Source of the DNA: Leptospiraceae bacterium
Lineage (GTDB): Bacteria; Spirochaetota; Leptospiria; Leptospirales; Leptonemataceae
Assembly (NCBI GenBank): GCA_020441025.1
Contig: JAGRMX010000003.1
Coordinates: 1 to 33,100, forward strand
Length of the DNA stretch: 33,100 nt
Reading direction: 5' to 3'
Shown: piece by piece, positions 22,908 through 32,213 of the stretch
Layout of the letters: each line of letters opens with the position of its first letter
Numbering within the stretch: the stretch's first letter is position 1
Made by a program: the position numbers and the translations under genes
The notes under the pieces: generated by a model
The model's input: the letters and a program-made list of their open reading frames with translations, nothing else
Databases searched by the model: none
What the model was told of the DNA's origin: nothing

Positions 22908-23591
22908 ATGGAAGTAAAGATTGAACACAGTCCCGGCAACGCCACCGCCCGCCTGGCTCTGAGCGCCGGCGAAACGGTTACGGCGGAAGCGGGCGTAATG
23001 ATTGCCATGAGCGGCAACATTAACATTGAAACCACCACGCACAAGAAAGGCCAGGGCGGCGTGCTTAAAGCATTGAAACGCATGCTGTCGGGTGAGTCTT
23101 TCTTTTTGAATCACTTCACCGCCAACGGCGGTCCCGGAGAAGTCGTAGTGGCCCCTACACTTGCCGGCGATTTAATGAGCTATGAACTGAAAGGCGAAAC
23201 TCTGGTTGTGCAGAGCGGTTCTTTCCTGGCCAGCGAACATTCGGTGAATATGGATATGGGCTGGCAGGGCTTTAAATCCATGTTTTCGGGCGAAAGCATG
23301 TTCTGGCTCAAGATGAGCGGCAGTGGAAAAATTGTGCTGAGTTCATTCGGCGCGATTTATCCCATTGAAGTGGACGGCGCCGTGATAGTGGATACCGGAC
23401 ACATTGTGGCCTTTCATGAATCGCTGAAATTTTCCGTTAAAAAAGCCGGAACCAGTTTAATCGGTTCGTTTCTGGGCGGGGAAGGATTGGTCACACGTTT
23501 CGAAGGCAAGGGTACGGTCTGGTGCCAATCGCATAACGCGGGCAACTTCGGATCTTCGCTGACGCCGCACCTGCGCCCGCGTCAGGGTTGA
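22908..23591 (+). CDS. AIM24-family protein, paralogue 2
   Basis: This 227-residue paralogue has the same family landmarks: LSAGETVTAEAGVMIAMSG, LSGESFFLNHFTANG, a central SGSGKIVLSSFG, VDGAVIVDTGHIVAF and GGEGLVTRFEGKGTVWCQS. It begins 199 bp after copy 1. The spacer is AT-rich without a recognised gene and ends in three 12-bp repeats carrying the ribosome-binding site. The N-terminus (MEVKIEHSPGNATARL) lacks the longer lead of copy 3. Copies 2 and 3 share SGESLF/SGESMF motifs, whereas copy 1 has GGESLF. No catalytic residues are known for the family. A cytoplasmic scaffold or membrane-associated role is only inference. The unusually conserved triplet order suggests hetero-oligomers. Confidence 0.87.
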   Translation: MEVKIEHSPGNATARLALSAGETVTAEAGVMIAMSGNINIETTTHKKGQGGVLKALKRMLSGESFFLNHFTANGGPGEVVVAPTLAGDLMSYELKGETLVVQSGSFLASEHSVNMDMGWQGFKSMFSGESMFWLKMSGSGKIVLSSFGAIYPIEVDGAVIVDTGHIVAFHESLKFSVKKAGTSLIGSFLGGEGLVTRFEGKGTVWCQSHNAGNFGSSLTPHLRPRQG

Positions 23592-23658
23592 ATCAAATTT
23601 AAGAACTGAATTAAACTTAAAAAGATATATTTTCTATTTCGTACCGAGGATCGCAATC

Positions 23659-24348
23659 ATGGACAAAACCCGATCAGACTTCCAATACAAAATGTTATGC
23701 CAGCCGGATTACAGCATGATCAACGTGCGCATTCCTTCCGGGCAGACCCTGAAGGTGGAAGCGTCATCCATGGCCAGCATGGACACCTGCGTGAAGATGA
23801 AGACCAAATTCAAGGGTGGTTTCAGTCGATTTCTGACCGGCGAATCTTTGTTCGTAAATGAATTCACCGCCGAGGGATCGGACGGAGAATTAAATATTGC
23901 TCCGGGAGCGCCGGGTGATATGGAACATGTGTACCTCGAAGGCAACGACGTAATTTATCTGCAAAACTCGGCCTGGGTGGCGTCCGGTACGGGTGTGAAT
24001 CTCGAAACCAAATGGCAGGGTATGATAAAAGGCTTCTTCTCCGGCGAATCGTTGTTCTTGATTAAGTGCAGCGGACAGGGCGACCTATGGTTTAACACAT
24101 ATGGCGCCATGATTGAGGTCGATGTGGACGGCGATTATGTTGTTGATACCGGCTACATTGTGGCTTTTACGGAAGGACTGAACTATAACGTAACCCGGGT
24201 AGGCGGTTATAAGTCGCTGTTTCTCTCGGGCGAGGGATTGACCTGTAAATTCACCGGCAAAGGGAAACTGTGGATTCAAACCCGCCAGATGCCGGCCTTC
24301 GCTTCCTGGGTGCAGGTATTTCGGCCGGTGCAGCGCAACAGTTCGTAA
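23659..24348 (+). CDS. AIM24-family protein, paralogue 3
   Basis: This is a 229-residue paralogue and the last of the triplet. Landmarks: IPSGQTLKVEASSMASMDTCVKMKTKF, LTGESLFVNEFTAEG, PGDMEHVYLEGNDVIYL, FSGESLFLIKCSGQGDLWF, VDGDYVVDTGYIVAFTEGL and LSGEGLTCKFTGKGKLWIQTRQ. The ATG at 23659 is preceded by GAGGATC at a suitable distance. Gap to copy 2 is 67 bp without a terminator, so copies 2 and 3 at least are likely co-transcribed. The N-terminal motif MASMD is shared with copy 1, placing copies 1 and 3 closer to each other there. Role unknown. Confidence 0.88.
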   Translation: MDKTRSDFQYKMLCQPDYSMINVRIPSGQTLKVEASSMASMDTCVKMKTKFKGGFSRFLTGESLFVNEFTAEGSDGELNIAPGAPGDMEHVYLEGNDVIYLQNSAWVASGTGVNLETKWQGMIKGFFSGESLFLIKCSGQGDLWFNTYGAMIEVDVDGDYVVDTGYIVAFTEGLNYNVTRVGGYKSLFLSGEGLTCKFTGKGKLWIQTRQMPAFASWVQVFRPVQRNSS

Positions 24349-24476
24349 ACATATTAGCGGTGAAAGTTTAGAACCGAGATTTTCATTACGATTCAAATGA
24401 GAATTAAGCCGATTGAAATTTGTGCAGATCAATCGTCGTGCAAATTATTCCAATTGCAATCTTAACACTCAGTTTG

Positions 24477-25070
24477 TTATTCTCGCCGGCATACGCCCAA
24501 TAACATGTAACCGACTGCGTAGGCGGCCAACGATGCCAGCAAGCCCCCCGCCAGAATCGCGAAAATCCCCGCAGGCAACAATACCCAATCATGCAGATTC
24601 ATGCCATCGGAGAGAAGGGCCACACCGAACAGACCGCACGACGACCCGCCGATGCTGGCCAGGATGGCACTCCAGCTTAAAAAGCGTATCCGGCGCACAT
24701 GATAAAAAATGGCCAGCATCATTCCCATAATCAAACCGAATATAGCGCCGGCCAGCAATCCGAAAAAGCTGCCGCCTACGGATGCGACCAGGTATTCGGT
24801 ATAACAATCGGAAGAAGCCTCACTGAAATGCGTCGCGCAGAACAAAACACTGTCCGGTTTGTGCAGAATGGTAGCAAGCACCATCAATGACAATCCGCCG
24901 ACCAATCCCGCCAGCATTCCGGCTACGCCACCCGAAAATGCGCCGACAAAAGGTGTGAGCGTTCGCCGCACCGGATACATCGGCTGCTGCTCCGTTTGCC
25001 TGATGCCCGGCTCAAAGGATTGCTCGCTGGCCTGATAAGGATTATGCAATTCGCTCATCTGGTTCAACAT
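24477..25070 (-). CDS. Small multi-pass membrane protein of unknown function
   Basis: This 197-residue protein has a soluble N-terminal lead of about 38 residues (Gln/Glu/Pro rich: NPYQASEQSFEPG) followed by four to five hydrophobic helices rich in Gly, Ala and Leu (FVGAFSGGVAGMLAGLVGG; VGGSFFGLLAGAIFGLIMGMM; LSWSAILASIGGSSCGLFG; LPAGIFAILAGGLLASLAA). The GxxxG-like spacing suggests tight helix packing. Two Cys in the first loop (FCATHF and DCYTEY) could form a disulfide. No family was recognised. The start is ATG 25070 or the in-frame ATG at 25058. The gene ends facing the AIM24 cluster, with a 128-bp gap, and lies 133 bp downstream of the YndJ-like gene. Confidence 0.65.
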   Translation of the reverse strand: MLNQMSELHNPYQASEQSFEPGIRQTEQQPMYPVRRTLTPFVGAFSGGVAGMLAGLVGGLSLMVLATILHKPDSVLFCATHFSEASSDCYTEYLVASVGGSFFGLLAGAIFGLIMGMMLAIFYHVRRIRFLSWSAILASIGGSSCGLFGVALLSDGMNLHDWVLLPAGIFAILAGGLLASLAAYAVGYMLLGVCRRE

Positions 25071-25203
25071 TACTCAAGCTTAACTTATTCCGACGGTTGA
25101 GTCTAACACCGTAATCGTATACGGATGCCGCCCGGGTCTTGTTACGCAGGCACGCGGGTGGCATGCGGACGAAATCGCATCTGAGCGGATAGCAAATGTG
25201 ACT

Positions 25204-27000
25204 TCAGGCCGGTGTTAAACGTTCACTTCGCATTTCATAATGCAATTGCAAAAATGGAATGCCGAACAGCCACATATCGTGTCGGGCGCGCAGCAAAGCA
25301 TCGGCCTCGACCTTTGCATTCGCATTCGCATTCGTAGATTCGGAAGCAACAAAACCGGCGCGCCCTTTCTTAGATTTCGATTCCACCCACACATAGATAC
25401 TTTCATTCAATGGTAAACGGATAGTCAACAACGGCAGAACCAGATACACACCCTGATCGCCGGGACTTTTTTGATGTTCCCGTGATGTCAGCAATAGTTC
25501 ATTGCGTTGCGGTCGCCATTCCAACCTGAGAATGCTGGTCAAATTCCCCCCCGGAACCGGAAAGGCAATGTTCATGTACGTTCGATTGGAATCACTGTGT
25601 TCCGAATATGCGGCGGCATAAATGGCGCGCTCTACACTGCCATCCGGGCGTACATAGCCCCGCACCCATGCGCGCACTCTGTTCCTTCCATCGCGCTCGC
25701 TGTTGATCGGAAAAATACGACTCAATAAGCGGGACGCCTCTTGCCCGAAATTCTGAGTGGTCTGTTCCTGCGTCGGAAAGTTCATCTGTTCAATCCGACG
25801 GCTGATCCAGCGCGCGTACAAACGACCGGCTCGTTTAAACCCGAGTTGCCATTGGGCGGATACTATCAGATTATAATCGCGTGTGTTTTCGTAAAAGTCA
25901 CGGATAGATACCGGCACACTTTTTACATTCAATTCCGCGCTCTGAAAAGAATCGAACCGGTCCATAAGGCCGCGAACCGACTGACCAATATGGTCGCCGG
26001 ACAGGGCGCGGCCTTGCTTATCCGTTGCTGTTTCCAGTTTGTGGCGCGTAAAAAAATCCGTTCCGATGCGCAGGCCCCCGCGCAGTCGACTGAACGGAAT
26101 AGGATCGAATTTCAATCGCAACCAGGGGCGCATTATAAACATCGCCAGCAGAGCCAGTCCCGTGAATCCAATCGCGTTCCACATGCCGTGCGTCGCCACC
26201 ATACCCGGAATGGATATGACCGGCAACCAGCTACCGCGTAATGCGAAACGCAATGCATACCACATGCCGATTGTTAAACACAACAGCGCCCCGGTCCAGA
26301 GCAGCCGCGCCGTACGGTTGCGAAATCGCTCACGCGAGCGGTCAAAGCTCCCGAAAGAAACGCGCCAGATGCCGATGCCCGTGATGAGAATCATGCCCAC
26401 AACAATCATTATAAACATAATCGCCAGAGTGATTTCGATTGTACCGCCCAGCAGAATACCCGTTGCGGTAAGCCAGATTCCCGTCAGTAAGAGCAAGATA
26501 CCGATTCGATAAATTCGACGCATTGCCACGCCACAACCGTATTCAAGCAATCGGCCCGATAGACCCATGAGAACCGGCAGAAAATATCCGGCAAAGTGAA
26601 AATGAATGGAAGTTAAGATTACAATCGGTTCCCGAATGCCCAGGGGATGCATGTGCCAGGCATGCGCCGTCCACCACATTCCGGCCACGGCCAGATTCAC
26701 ACGGCCCAGGTCAATCGCCAATTCGCTGAAAGGTGTCGGCCCGCGACCCACCAATCGAAAAAAGCCCTGACCGGCTATTACGAATGTAAAGCACAGATAC
26801 GGCAATATGAGAAACGGAAGCCATTCGGATTGTTTGGCGGAAATAATAAAGGCGACCACAGCCGACAGCCATAGTATCCGACGCACCGCATTTTGCCGGT
26901 CGAAGATTTGCGGGCCGGATGCGCGGTCGGTAAGCAGCATGCTCACCGGCAGACCGATCAATACGGCCACGAATAAAAGCGCCTCAATTACCGATTGCAC
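25204..27000 (-). CDS. YndJ-like multi-pass membrane protein
   Basis: This is a 598-residue protein. The N-terminal half has about ten hydrophobic segments, with [13 protein letters not shown] and [19 protein letters not shown], the His-rich FHFAG pattern of the YndJ family (transporter-like, role unknown). The C-terminal half (from about 330) is soluble and beta-rich: [49 protein letters not shown] and [13 protein letters not shown]. It starts with GTG at 27000 inside the end of the UDP-glucuronate decarboxylase gene (17-bp overlap), so translational coupling is likely. The C-terminal tail has [15 protein letters not shown], a short Asn-Ala repeat. Family assignment is from the FHFAG region only. 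Confidence 0.7.
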   Translation of the reverse strand: MQSVIEALLFVAVLIGLPVSMLLTDRASGPQIFDRQNAVRRILWLSAVVAFIISAKQSEWLPFLILPYLCFTFVIAGQGFFRLVGRGPTPFSELAIDLGRVNLAVAGMWWTAHAWHMHPLGIREPIVILTSIHFHFAGYFLPVLMGLSGRLLEYGCGVAMRRIYRIGILLLLTGIWLTATGILLGGTIEITLAIMFIMIVVGMILITGIGIWRVSFGSFDRSRERFRNRTARLLWTGALLCLTIGMWYALRFALRGSWLPVISIPGMVATHGMWNAIGFTGLALLAMFIMRPWLRLKFDPIPFSRLRGGLRIGTDFFTRHKLETATDKQGRALSGDHIGQSVRGLMDRFDSFQSAELNVKSVPVSIRDFYENTRDYNLIVSAQWQLGFKRAGRLYARWISRRIEQMNFPTQEQTTQNFGQEASRLLSRIFPINSERDGRNRVRAWVRGYVRPDGSVERAIYAAAYSEHSDSNRTYMNIAFPVPGGNLTSILRLEWRPQRNELLLTSREHQKSPGDQGVYLVLPLLTIRLPLNESIYVWVESKSKKGRAGFVASESTNANANAKVEADALLRARHDMWLFGIPFLQLHYEMRSERLTPA

Positions 27001-27928
27001 TTTTAAAGTATGCTATGGTTTCCTTTAAGCCGTCTTCTAATTTTACCTGCGGCTCGTAGTTGATTCGGGAACGCGCCAGAGTCAGGTCCGGTCTTCGACG
27101 CGTAGGATCGTCAACCGGCAGGTCTTTATGAATGATTTTCGATTTCGATCCGGTCAGTTGAATTACTTTCTCGGCCAGTTCCAATATGGTAAACTCACCG
27201 TCATTACCCAGATTCATGGGTCCGGTAAAATCCGGGTTATCCATAAAATCCACAATTCCCCGCACCAGATCGCTTACATAACAAAAGGAACGCGTTTGCG
27301 ATCCGTCGCCATAGACCGTAATATCTTCGCCGCGCAGAGCCTGCACTATGAAGTTGGATACAACCCGGCCGTCGTTGATATCCATATTCGGTCCATATGT
27401 ATTAAATATACGGACCACGCGAATATCCACTCCATGCGTGCGATGATAATCGAAACACATGGTTTCAGCGGCGCGCTTACTCTCATCATAGCAAGACCGG
27501 GGACCGGTAATATTCACATTCCCGGTGTACGATTCGGATTGGGGATGCACCTCCGGATCGCCGTACACTTCGGATGTACTGGCCTGCAAAATCTTTGAAC
27601 GCGTGCGTCGCGCCAGACCGAGCATATTCAGCACCCCGATCACCGATGTTTTCATGGTTTTGATGGAGTTGTATTGATAGTGAGGCGGACTGGCGGGACA
27701 GGCCATGTTATAAATTTCATCAACTTCCACATACAACGGTTCGACAACGTCATGCCGTATGATTTCAAAATTACGATTATCCAGCAAATCGACGATGTTC
27801 TGTCGGCGTCCGGTGAAAAAATTATCAACACATAAAACGTAGTCGCCTCTGTTCAGGAGCTTTCGACACAAATGCGATCCGATGAATCCCGCTCCGCCAG
27901 TAATCAATATTGTTTTTTGTTTTTGCAT
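26984..27928 (-). CDS. uxs: UDP-glucuronate decarboxylase (UDP-xylose synthase), SDR family
   Basis: This 314-residue extended short-chain dehydrogenase has the NAD-binding [10 protein letters not shown] (11-20), a catalytic Thr/Ser and Glu in [11 protein letters not shown] (Glu120), and Tyr147/Lys151 in CYDESKR. The motifs [33 protein letters not shown] and [18 protein letters not shown] are characteristic of UXS enzymes, which decarboxylate UDP-glucuronate to UDP-xylose for glycan or LPS decoration. Sequence similarity to dTDP-glucose dehydratases is shared by the fold, but the [14 protein letters not shown] segment favours UXS. It lies 8 bp downstream of the M50-type protease gene and overlaps the YndJ-like gene by 17 bp, so the three form an operon. 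No other nucleotide-sugar gene is in the window. Confidence 0.9.
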   Translation of the reverse strand: MQKQKTILITGGAGFIGSHLCRKLLNRGDYVLCVDNFFTGRRQNIVDLLDNRNFEIIRHDVVEPLYVEVDEIYNMACPASPPHYQYNSIKTMKTSVIGVLNMLGLARRTRSKILQASTSEVYGDPEVHPQSESYTGNVNITGPRSCYDESKRAAETMCFDYHRTHGVDIRVVRIFNTYGPNMDINDGRVVSNFIVQALRGEDITVYGDGSQTRSFCYVSDLVRGIVDFMDNPDFTGPMNLGNDGEFTILELAEKVIQLTGSKSKIIHKDLPVDDPTRRRPDLTLARSRINYEPQVKLEDGLKETIAYFKSAIGN

Positions 27929-27936
27929 ACGTATAA

Positions 27937-28839
27937 TCAGTTAATCGTTTCCGCCGCGGTATTAACTTTTTCAGTCGATTCCGGTTCGGCATCCATCATT
28001 TCATCTAACAATTCAGGAGGCAAGGGCCTGCCGTCCAGCCCAAAACCATTCGCCAGAAACCACTCCTGGACTTCCGGAGTGATTTCAGCCGGGAATTCAG
28101 GCGTCGTCGGTTCGACCGGATCGGGTGTTTCGAAAGTTACAACCGGAGTCGTATAGTGACTTAGAGCGGGCCACAATGTCAAACCCACCAACAGCAGCAT
28201 ACAAACGGTCCATATTATGGATATGTATACCGATAGCGCGACCGGATCGGTCCGAGTCAGCCAATCTTTACTGTACAAATAGCGCGCCAGGATACCGGCA
28301 TCGGTTGAAGTAACATCTCTGGTGAAATCGAATATATCATAAACGCTGTACCAGATGAATGCGGTACCCAACACAATCAACGTATAGCGACTGACACGTC
28401 GTCCGAATACGATCGGCAGCATCAGAAACAGCGACCATCCCATTCCGGTGTAAAAGGCGGTCGTGTCGACTACCGTAAAAAGGTAGCTCATGTAAAACAG
28501 GAGACCCGCGAAAGCTCCCAGACCGATGCGTTCCAATCTGCCCATCAGTCCCCTGTTCAGCAAGATGCCACCCACCAGCGCGGTGCCGATGTAACCGGCC
28601 GATACGGTAAAAATGAATCCGGAAGATGAATACAGGCCCGAAACGGATGTCTCGCCCCATTCCGCAAAATTCACCGTTATATTTGTGAGAAACGCTCCGC
28701 TCAGCACCGCCGCCAGGCCGTGCCAGATTTCATGCACCAGCACAATCAATAGCTTTAGCGGAAGCAGCAGCGGACTGTCCCACAGGATTGTGGCCAGCAG
28801 ACCGATGCCCAGTACGGCCCATAAGCGGTGATTCTTCAC
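27937..28839 (-). CDS. M50-type (M50B-like) membrane metalloprotease
   Basis: This 300-residue polytopic membrane protein has a zinc-site motif HEIWH (His36, Glu37, His40) in [18 protein letters not shown] within an early helix, as in M50 intramembrane proteases. It then has five or more helices and a second possible ligand in [12 protein letters not shown] (about 178-190). The C-terminal 70 residues are cytoplasmic or periplasmic, proline/glutamate rich ([14 protein letters not shown], then [29 protein letters not shown]). That tail looks like a short docking helix pair. M50 proteases often release membrane-bound regulators, but no substrate is evident here. It starts with GTG at 28839, with no clear Shine-Dalgarno, and is the first gene of the operon with uxs. 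The assignment rests mainly on the HExxH helix. Confidence 0.78.
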   Translation of the reverse strand: MKNHRLWAVLGIGLLATILWDSPLLLPLKLLIVLVHEIWHGLAAVLSGAFLTNITVNFAEWGETSVSGLYSSSGFIFTVSAGYIGTALVGGILLNRGLMGRLERIGLGAFAGLLFYMSYLFTVVDTTAFYTGMGWSLFLMLPIVFGRRVSRYTLIVLGTAFIWYSVYDIFDFTRDVTSTDAGILARYLYSKDWLTRTDPVALSVYISIIWTVCMLLLVGLTLWPALSHYTTPVVTFETPDPVEPTTPEFPAEITPEVQEWFLANGFGLDGRPLPPELLDEMMDAEPESTEKVNTAAETIN

Positions 28840-28958
28840 CTTAATAATATCGGCGTATCGGGAATCTTATTGGACCCATGTCGGTTGATCCGGTAACGGA
28901 ATACTTTCGTAAGTACAGGGCTCAAATTCCGGCCGGCGACGGCAAATCGGTTCGCCTG

Positions 28959-31589
28959 TTATTTTAACAAGTTGCCATCCGGGTCGACCTGGTGGTCTAC
29001 CGCCAGCAGTCGGGCAGGCAACCGCACACCCTCCTGTAAACGAGTTACGGTTCCGGCCGCCACCTGTAGCAGTTGCGCCAGAATCGAATCCATAGTTTCG
29101 GTCGGTACGCCATAGAATAAGAAATTGATCGGCGTGAGACCGCCCAGCAAGTACAGATCTCGAAATGTACCCTTCAGGTGATTGAATTGGGCCTGGTCAC
29201 TGCCCGGATTAAAAAATATCCGAACTCGACTGCCGACTATATGCCTGGTCTGCGGATCGCGCACCGGTGTGACATCCAGTTCTACCGGAATTTTTTGTAT
29301 GGTCGGTTTGCTCTGTTTCTGTAATTTTTGCAGCCACTGCGAAAGGTGCGTGAATTCCGCCGTCTTGGTGGATCCACTGGCGAAATAAATTTCGCGTCGG
29401 CGGTTATGAATTATCAGCTTTTCTATTTTCGCTTCGGTAAGTACCGATATGCCGATCACGCCGATGATCATGTCTATATTATATAACTCTCGCTCCGGCA
29501 GTTTCGAAATAGATTGGGTTTCGAGCCATTTTCGTTTGCCGTCGGCTACCACATCCACACCCAGTAGATTCTCCGCACCGATTTTAGCCGCCAGGTCTTC
29601 CATTAAATTGCGTCCAATAGCTCCGCAACTGCCCAACACCAGAACTCGCCTTTGAGAAAAAACCCGACCCAGTCCGTGCAGGATACTTTCGATTGCGTGT
29701 AAAATGGAAATCGACACTTCACGAGATTCGCCTTCCCGCTTGATGTTCGAAACCGCAATGGAAGCGGCCGGAAACGCTAACTTCTTGAATTTCTCCTGCA
29801 CCGCCTCCAGTCGATTGTATCCGTTGCGGGTGTGTTCGACCGTCGCCGGTAGCAATCCCTGCAACCATTCATATAACGGTTTTCTTAAATCCGCGTCGGA
29901 ACAATAGAGCATGGGGACAACCGACTCCAGGTCGATGTTCGCGCTTCTTTTGCGACGCCGTGCAGGCCGGGCCTTCTGGGCCGATTTGTTCGGTTTGGCC
30001 GCGGATGCTTCCGTGGTGACACGCACTCCGAAATGCTTCAGTGCATCGCCCAACGTTTTATTTTCCAGACAGAATTGATTGAGCGTCGGTCCCAGATAGC
30101 CGCCGTCTTCAATTAGCAATATGCGCTCTCCGTGCTCACGGGCCTGCAGGGCTTCTCTTAAAAATAAATGCCCCGCCGCATAATTCATGGCCTCAAAAAA
30201 AGCATGCCGCCGCCGATCCAGTTCCACATCCAGATCGATCAACCGGCTGATATCCGAGTACTGACGGGAAAGAATATAATGACCTTCAATTTCCTGATGC
30301 GTTTCGATCTTTTGCAGCCCGTAAAAATGAAAGCGATTATCCGGTAGAGATAGCAACGCTTCCAGATAATCGGCCGGAACCACACCGGCGTATTTAACAT
30401 ACAGAACCGAAATTTCCGACATACCCATATTTTCCAGAGCCCGGATGGTTCCCAGAATCTCACCGGTTATGTGGTGAATCAAAAAAATGCGCATGTTCTT
30501 AAACGCATTGGGATGCTTCAGACTGATAGCTTCCAGATCGGGCATGCGTTCCAGATAGTATTCCAGGTTGGCCGCTTCTCTCTTCTGGTGTAAGCTCAGA
30601 TTCAAGCCCCGGCCCCGCCGCGAAAGATCCAACCAGGCTTTCTGACCGTTACTGGTCATAAGGATACTATCACCTTTCAGCAGGCGCTCGACGACCTGCT
30701 TGTCTTCCAGTACGATCAGCGCCCGTTTGAGTGTAATCGTGATTTCAGCAGAAGGTCCGCGCACCAGATAGCCGGTCATTTCCTGCGGCCAACGCACGGT
30801 GATGGACTCGCATTCCGTCAAACCCACCCGATGCAATTGCTCAAAAAAATGACCGTGCCGGCGCGCGTTATCCATGTACTCATTATGATAATTCTCGCAT
30901 TCCCGTTGAATACCCAGATAAACCGATTCCGTTATACGTGTGAGCCCCTGTAAATACGTCCTTCGATCCAGATCATCTACCGTTATGGCTTTTACCGATT
31001 TGAGGTTAATACGCGAGCCTTTGTCCCGTTCAATCGTTATGCGTACGAATCCTCTTGTCGAATCGCGCTCTACCAGAAAGAAATAGTCAATATCCTCTTC
31101 TTCTGAATGCAAATGAAATGGAAACAGCAGGGCGTTCTCATGCTCTTTTTTATTTGCACCGGGAAATAATTCGGGAAAGAGAATACTGCCCCAGCGTGGT
31201 CGTTGCAGAGTGCCGAACACGGTACGGATTTGATTATGGAATTGCTGCTGATATGAGGGCAATCCGCGCAGCACGTCATCCAATGCGTAGATTGATATCC
31301 CGGTAATACCCAGCTCGGTCAGTTCGGGCGTGATTTCGGCGATTACCCGTCGTTGAACGACTATGTCCACCTGTCCGGCCCGGGATTGATCAAGAATCTC
31401 ATCGCCGATCAATCGCGCGATAACGGACAGGCCCGTGAATAACTTCAGATTGGATAAATCCAGCGCCCATTCCGAATCGCCGCGCGCGCGCAGGGGAACG
31501 CCCAATGAAGTCAGTAATTCGGACTTTTGATTTTGCGCTTTGCGTCCGGGCTTTGGCTTCGAAGGCTGAACTTTTTTCTTTTTTTTCAC
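28959..31589 (-). CDS. Large protein with diverged S-adenosylhomocysteine-hydrolase-like domain
   Basis: This 876-residue soluble protein has no clear known function. The first 20 residues are very basic. Residues about 40-350 are unassigned. The C-terminal part resembles AdoHcyase-type proteins: FLIHHITGEILGTIRALENMG (369-389), ILLIEDGGYLGP (490-501), VEHTRNGYNRLEAVQ (584-598), FPAASIAVSNIKRE (606-619), RVLVLGSCGAIGRNL (648-662) and YFASGSTKTAEF (735-746). These align in order with the hydrolase's EETTTG-RL, FPAINVNDSVTK, GYGDVGKG and downstream strand. The dinucleotide motif is non-canonical. An insert at 528-550 is Lys/Arg rich (QKARPARRRKRSA). It starts at GTG 31589 in an A-rich tract. 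Upstream (on its own strand) lies the STAS gene. The fold is inferred and the activity is unknown. Confidence 0.7.
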   Translation of the reverse strand: MKKKKKVQPSKPKPGRKAQNQKSELLTSLGVPLRARGDSEWALDLSNLKLFTGLSVIARLIGDEILDQSRAGQVDIVVQRRVIAEITPELTELGITGISIYALDDVLRGLPSYQQQFHNQIRTVFGTLQRPRWGSILFPELFPGANKKEHENALLFPFHLHSEEEDIDYFFLVERDSTRGFVRITIERDKGSRINLKSVKAITVDDLDRRTYLQGLTRITESVYLGIQRECENYHNEYMDNARRHGHFFEQLHRVGLTECESITVRWPQEMTGYLVRGPSAEITITLKRALIVLEDKQVVERLLKGDSILMTSNGQKAWLDLSRRGRGLNLSLHQKREAANLEYYLERMPDLEAISLKHPNAFKNMRIFLIHHITGEILGTIRALENMGMSEISVLYVKYAGVVPADYLEALLSLPDNRFHFYGLQKIETHQEIEGHYILSRQYSDISRLIDLDVELDRRRHAFFEAMNYAAGHLFLREALQAREHGERILLIEDGGYLGPTLNQFCLENKTLGDALKHFGVRVTTEASAAKPNKSAQKARPARRRKRSANIDLESVVPMLYCSDADLRKPLYEWLQGLLPATVEHTRNGYNRLEAVQEKFKKLAFPAASIAVSNIKREGESREVSISILHAIESILHGLGRVFSQRRVLVLGSCGAIGRNLMEDLAAKIGAENLLGVDVVADGKRKWLETQSISKLPERELYNIDMIIGVIGISVLTEAKIEKLIIHNRRREIYFASGSTKTAEFTHLSQWLQKLQKQSKPTIQKIPVELDVTPVRDPQTRHIVGSRVRIFFNPGSDQAQFNHLKGTFRDLYLLGGLTPINFLFYGVPTETMDSILAQLLQVAAGTVTRLQEGVRLPARLLAVDHQVDPDGNLLK

Positions 31590-31667
31590 AATACTAATAT
31601 ATAATAAATCAAGTAACTTTATAAACGCGTGGCATGCTTCGGATCGAACTGTTAGTTACGAAGTAAA

Positions 31668-32003
31668 CTATAACTGATTGTACTCCGCTTCATCGATCAC
31701 TTCGAACACGGAATTTAAACCCGACACTCGAAAGACGCGCTCCATATTGGCCGTTAAACCTAGAATGCATACTCGTTTAAAAGATTTCATCGCTTCCATT
31801 TTCAGCTTGATTAGATCGCCGATGCCCGATGAATCGATATAATCAAGCTGGCGAGCGTCGATGCACAGTACTCCGCCCTGATCATCGATACTATCACTGA
31901 CAAACGAAAGAAAGTCTTCTTTGTCTTCCAGTGTGAAGCGACCCTCAATTCCAAGCAGAGCCCGGTTCCCCTCGCGACGAAAAGTAAATTTATCCGATTC
32001 CAT
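31668..32003 (-). CDS. STAS-domain anti-sigma factor antagonist
   Basis: This 111-residue single-domain protein belongs to the SpoIIAA/RsbV class. The core has GIEGRFTLEDKEDF at the N-terminus, the phosphorylation loop IDSSGIGDLIKL (Ser58 or Ser59 the likely acceptor) and CILGLTANMERVFRVSGL near the end. Unphosphorylated antagonists bind anti-sigma kinases and free a sigma factor; the SpoIIE-type phosphatase encoded at 15354-17183 is a plausible activator. No anti-sigma kinase gene is in the window. The ATG at 32003 has a GGTGAT-like site about 7 nt upstream. A 10-bp palindrome TCTGATCAGA (32024-32033) lies just before it. It is followed, 78 bp on, by the 876-residue protein. Confidence 0.9.
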   Translation of the reverse strand: MESDKFTFRREGNRALLGIEGRFTLEDKEDFLSFVSDSIDDQGGVLCIDARQLDYIDSSGIGDLIKLKMEAMKSFKRVCILGLTANMERVFRVSGLNSVFEVIDEAEYNQL

Positions 32004-32213
32004 GTTTCTATCACCCGGTTTAATCTGATCAGACCACTTATTGGCGACCCGCTTAACGCATGAATTGGCGGCGCAAATCGATTTATTATTTCATGTGAGT
32101 ACCCGAAGGAGGCATGTCAAGACCATCTTCCCGCAACCGGCAGATTATCCTTCGTCATTTTCCCATCGGGTGTATGTATTATCGGCCGAAACCGACGGCT
32201 TTTCCAATCGGGG
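32004..32213. other. Spacer between prmA and the STAS gene
   Basis: This 210-bp spacer carries the promoter/leader of the STAS gene (minus strand). The palindrome TCTGATCAGA at 32024-32033 lies 21 bp before its ATG. The minus-strand TTGACA (32115-32120) matches a -35 element but no -10 lies 16-18 bp away. A plus-strand AAGGAGG directly before an ATG (32114) opens a 35-codon frame, judged spurious. No clear terminator for prmA was seen. Confidence 0.5.

Noticed and set aside
32106-32120. TTGACA on the minus strand as a -35 box for the STAS gene
   Set aside because: No -10-like hexamer lies 16-18 bp downstream; the nearest TA-rich sequence is about 26 bp away.
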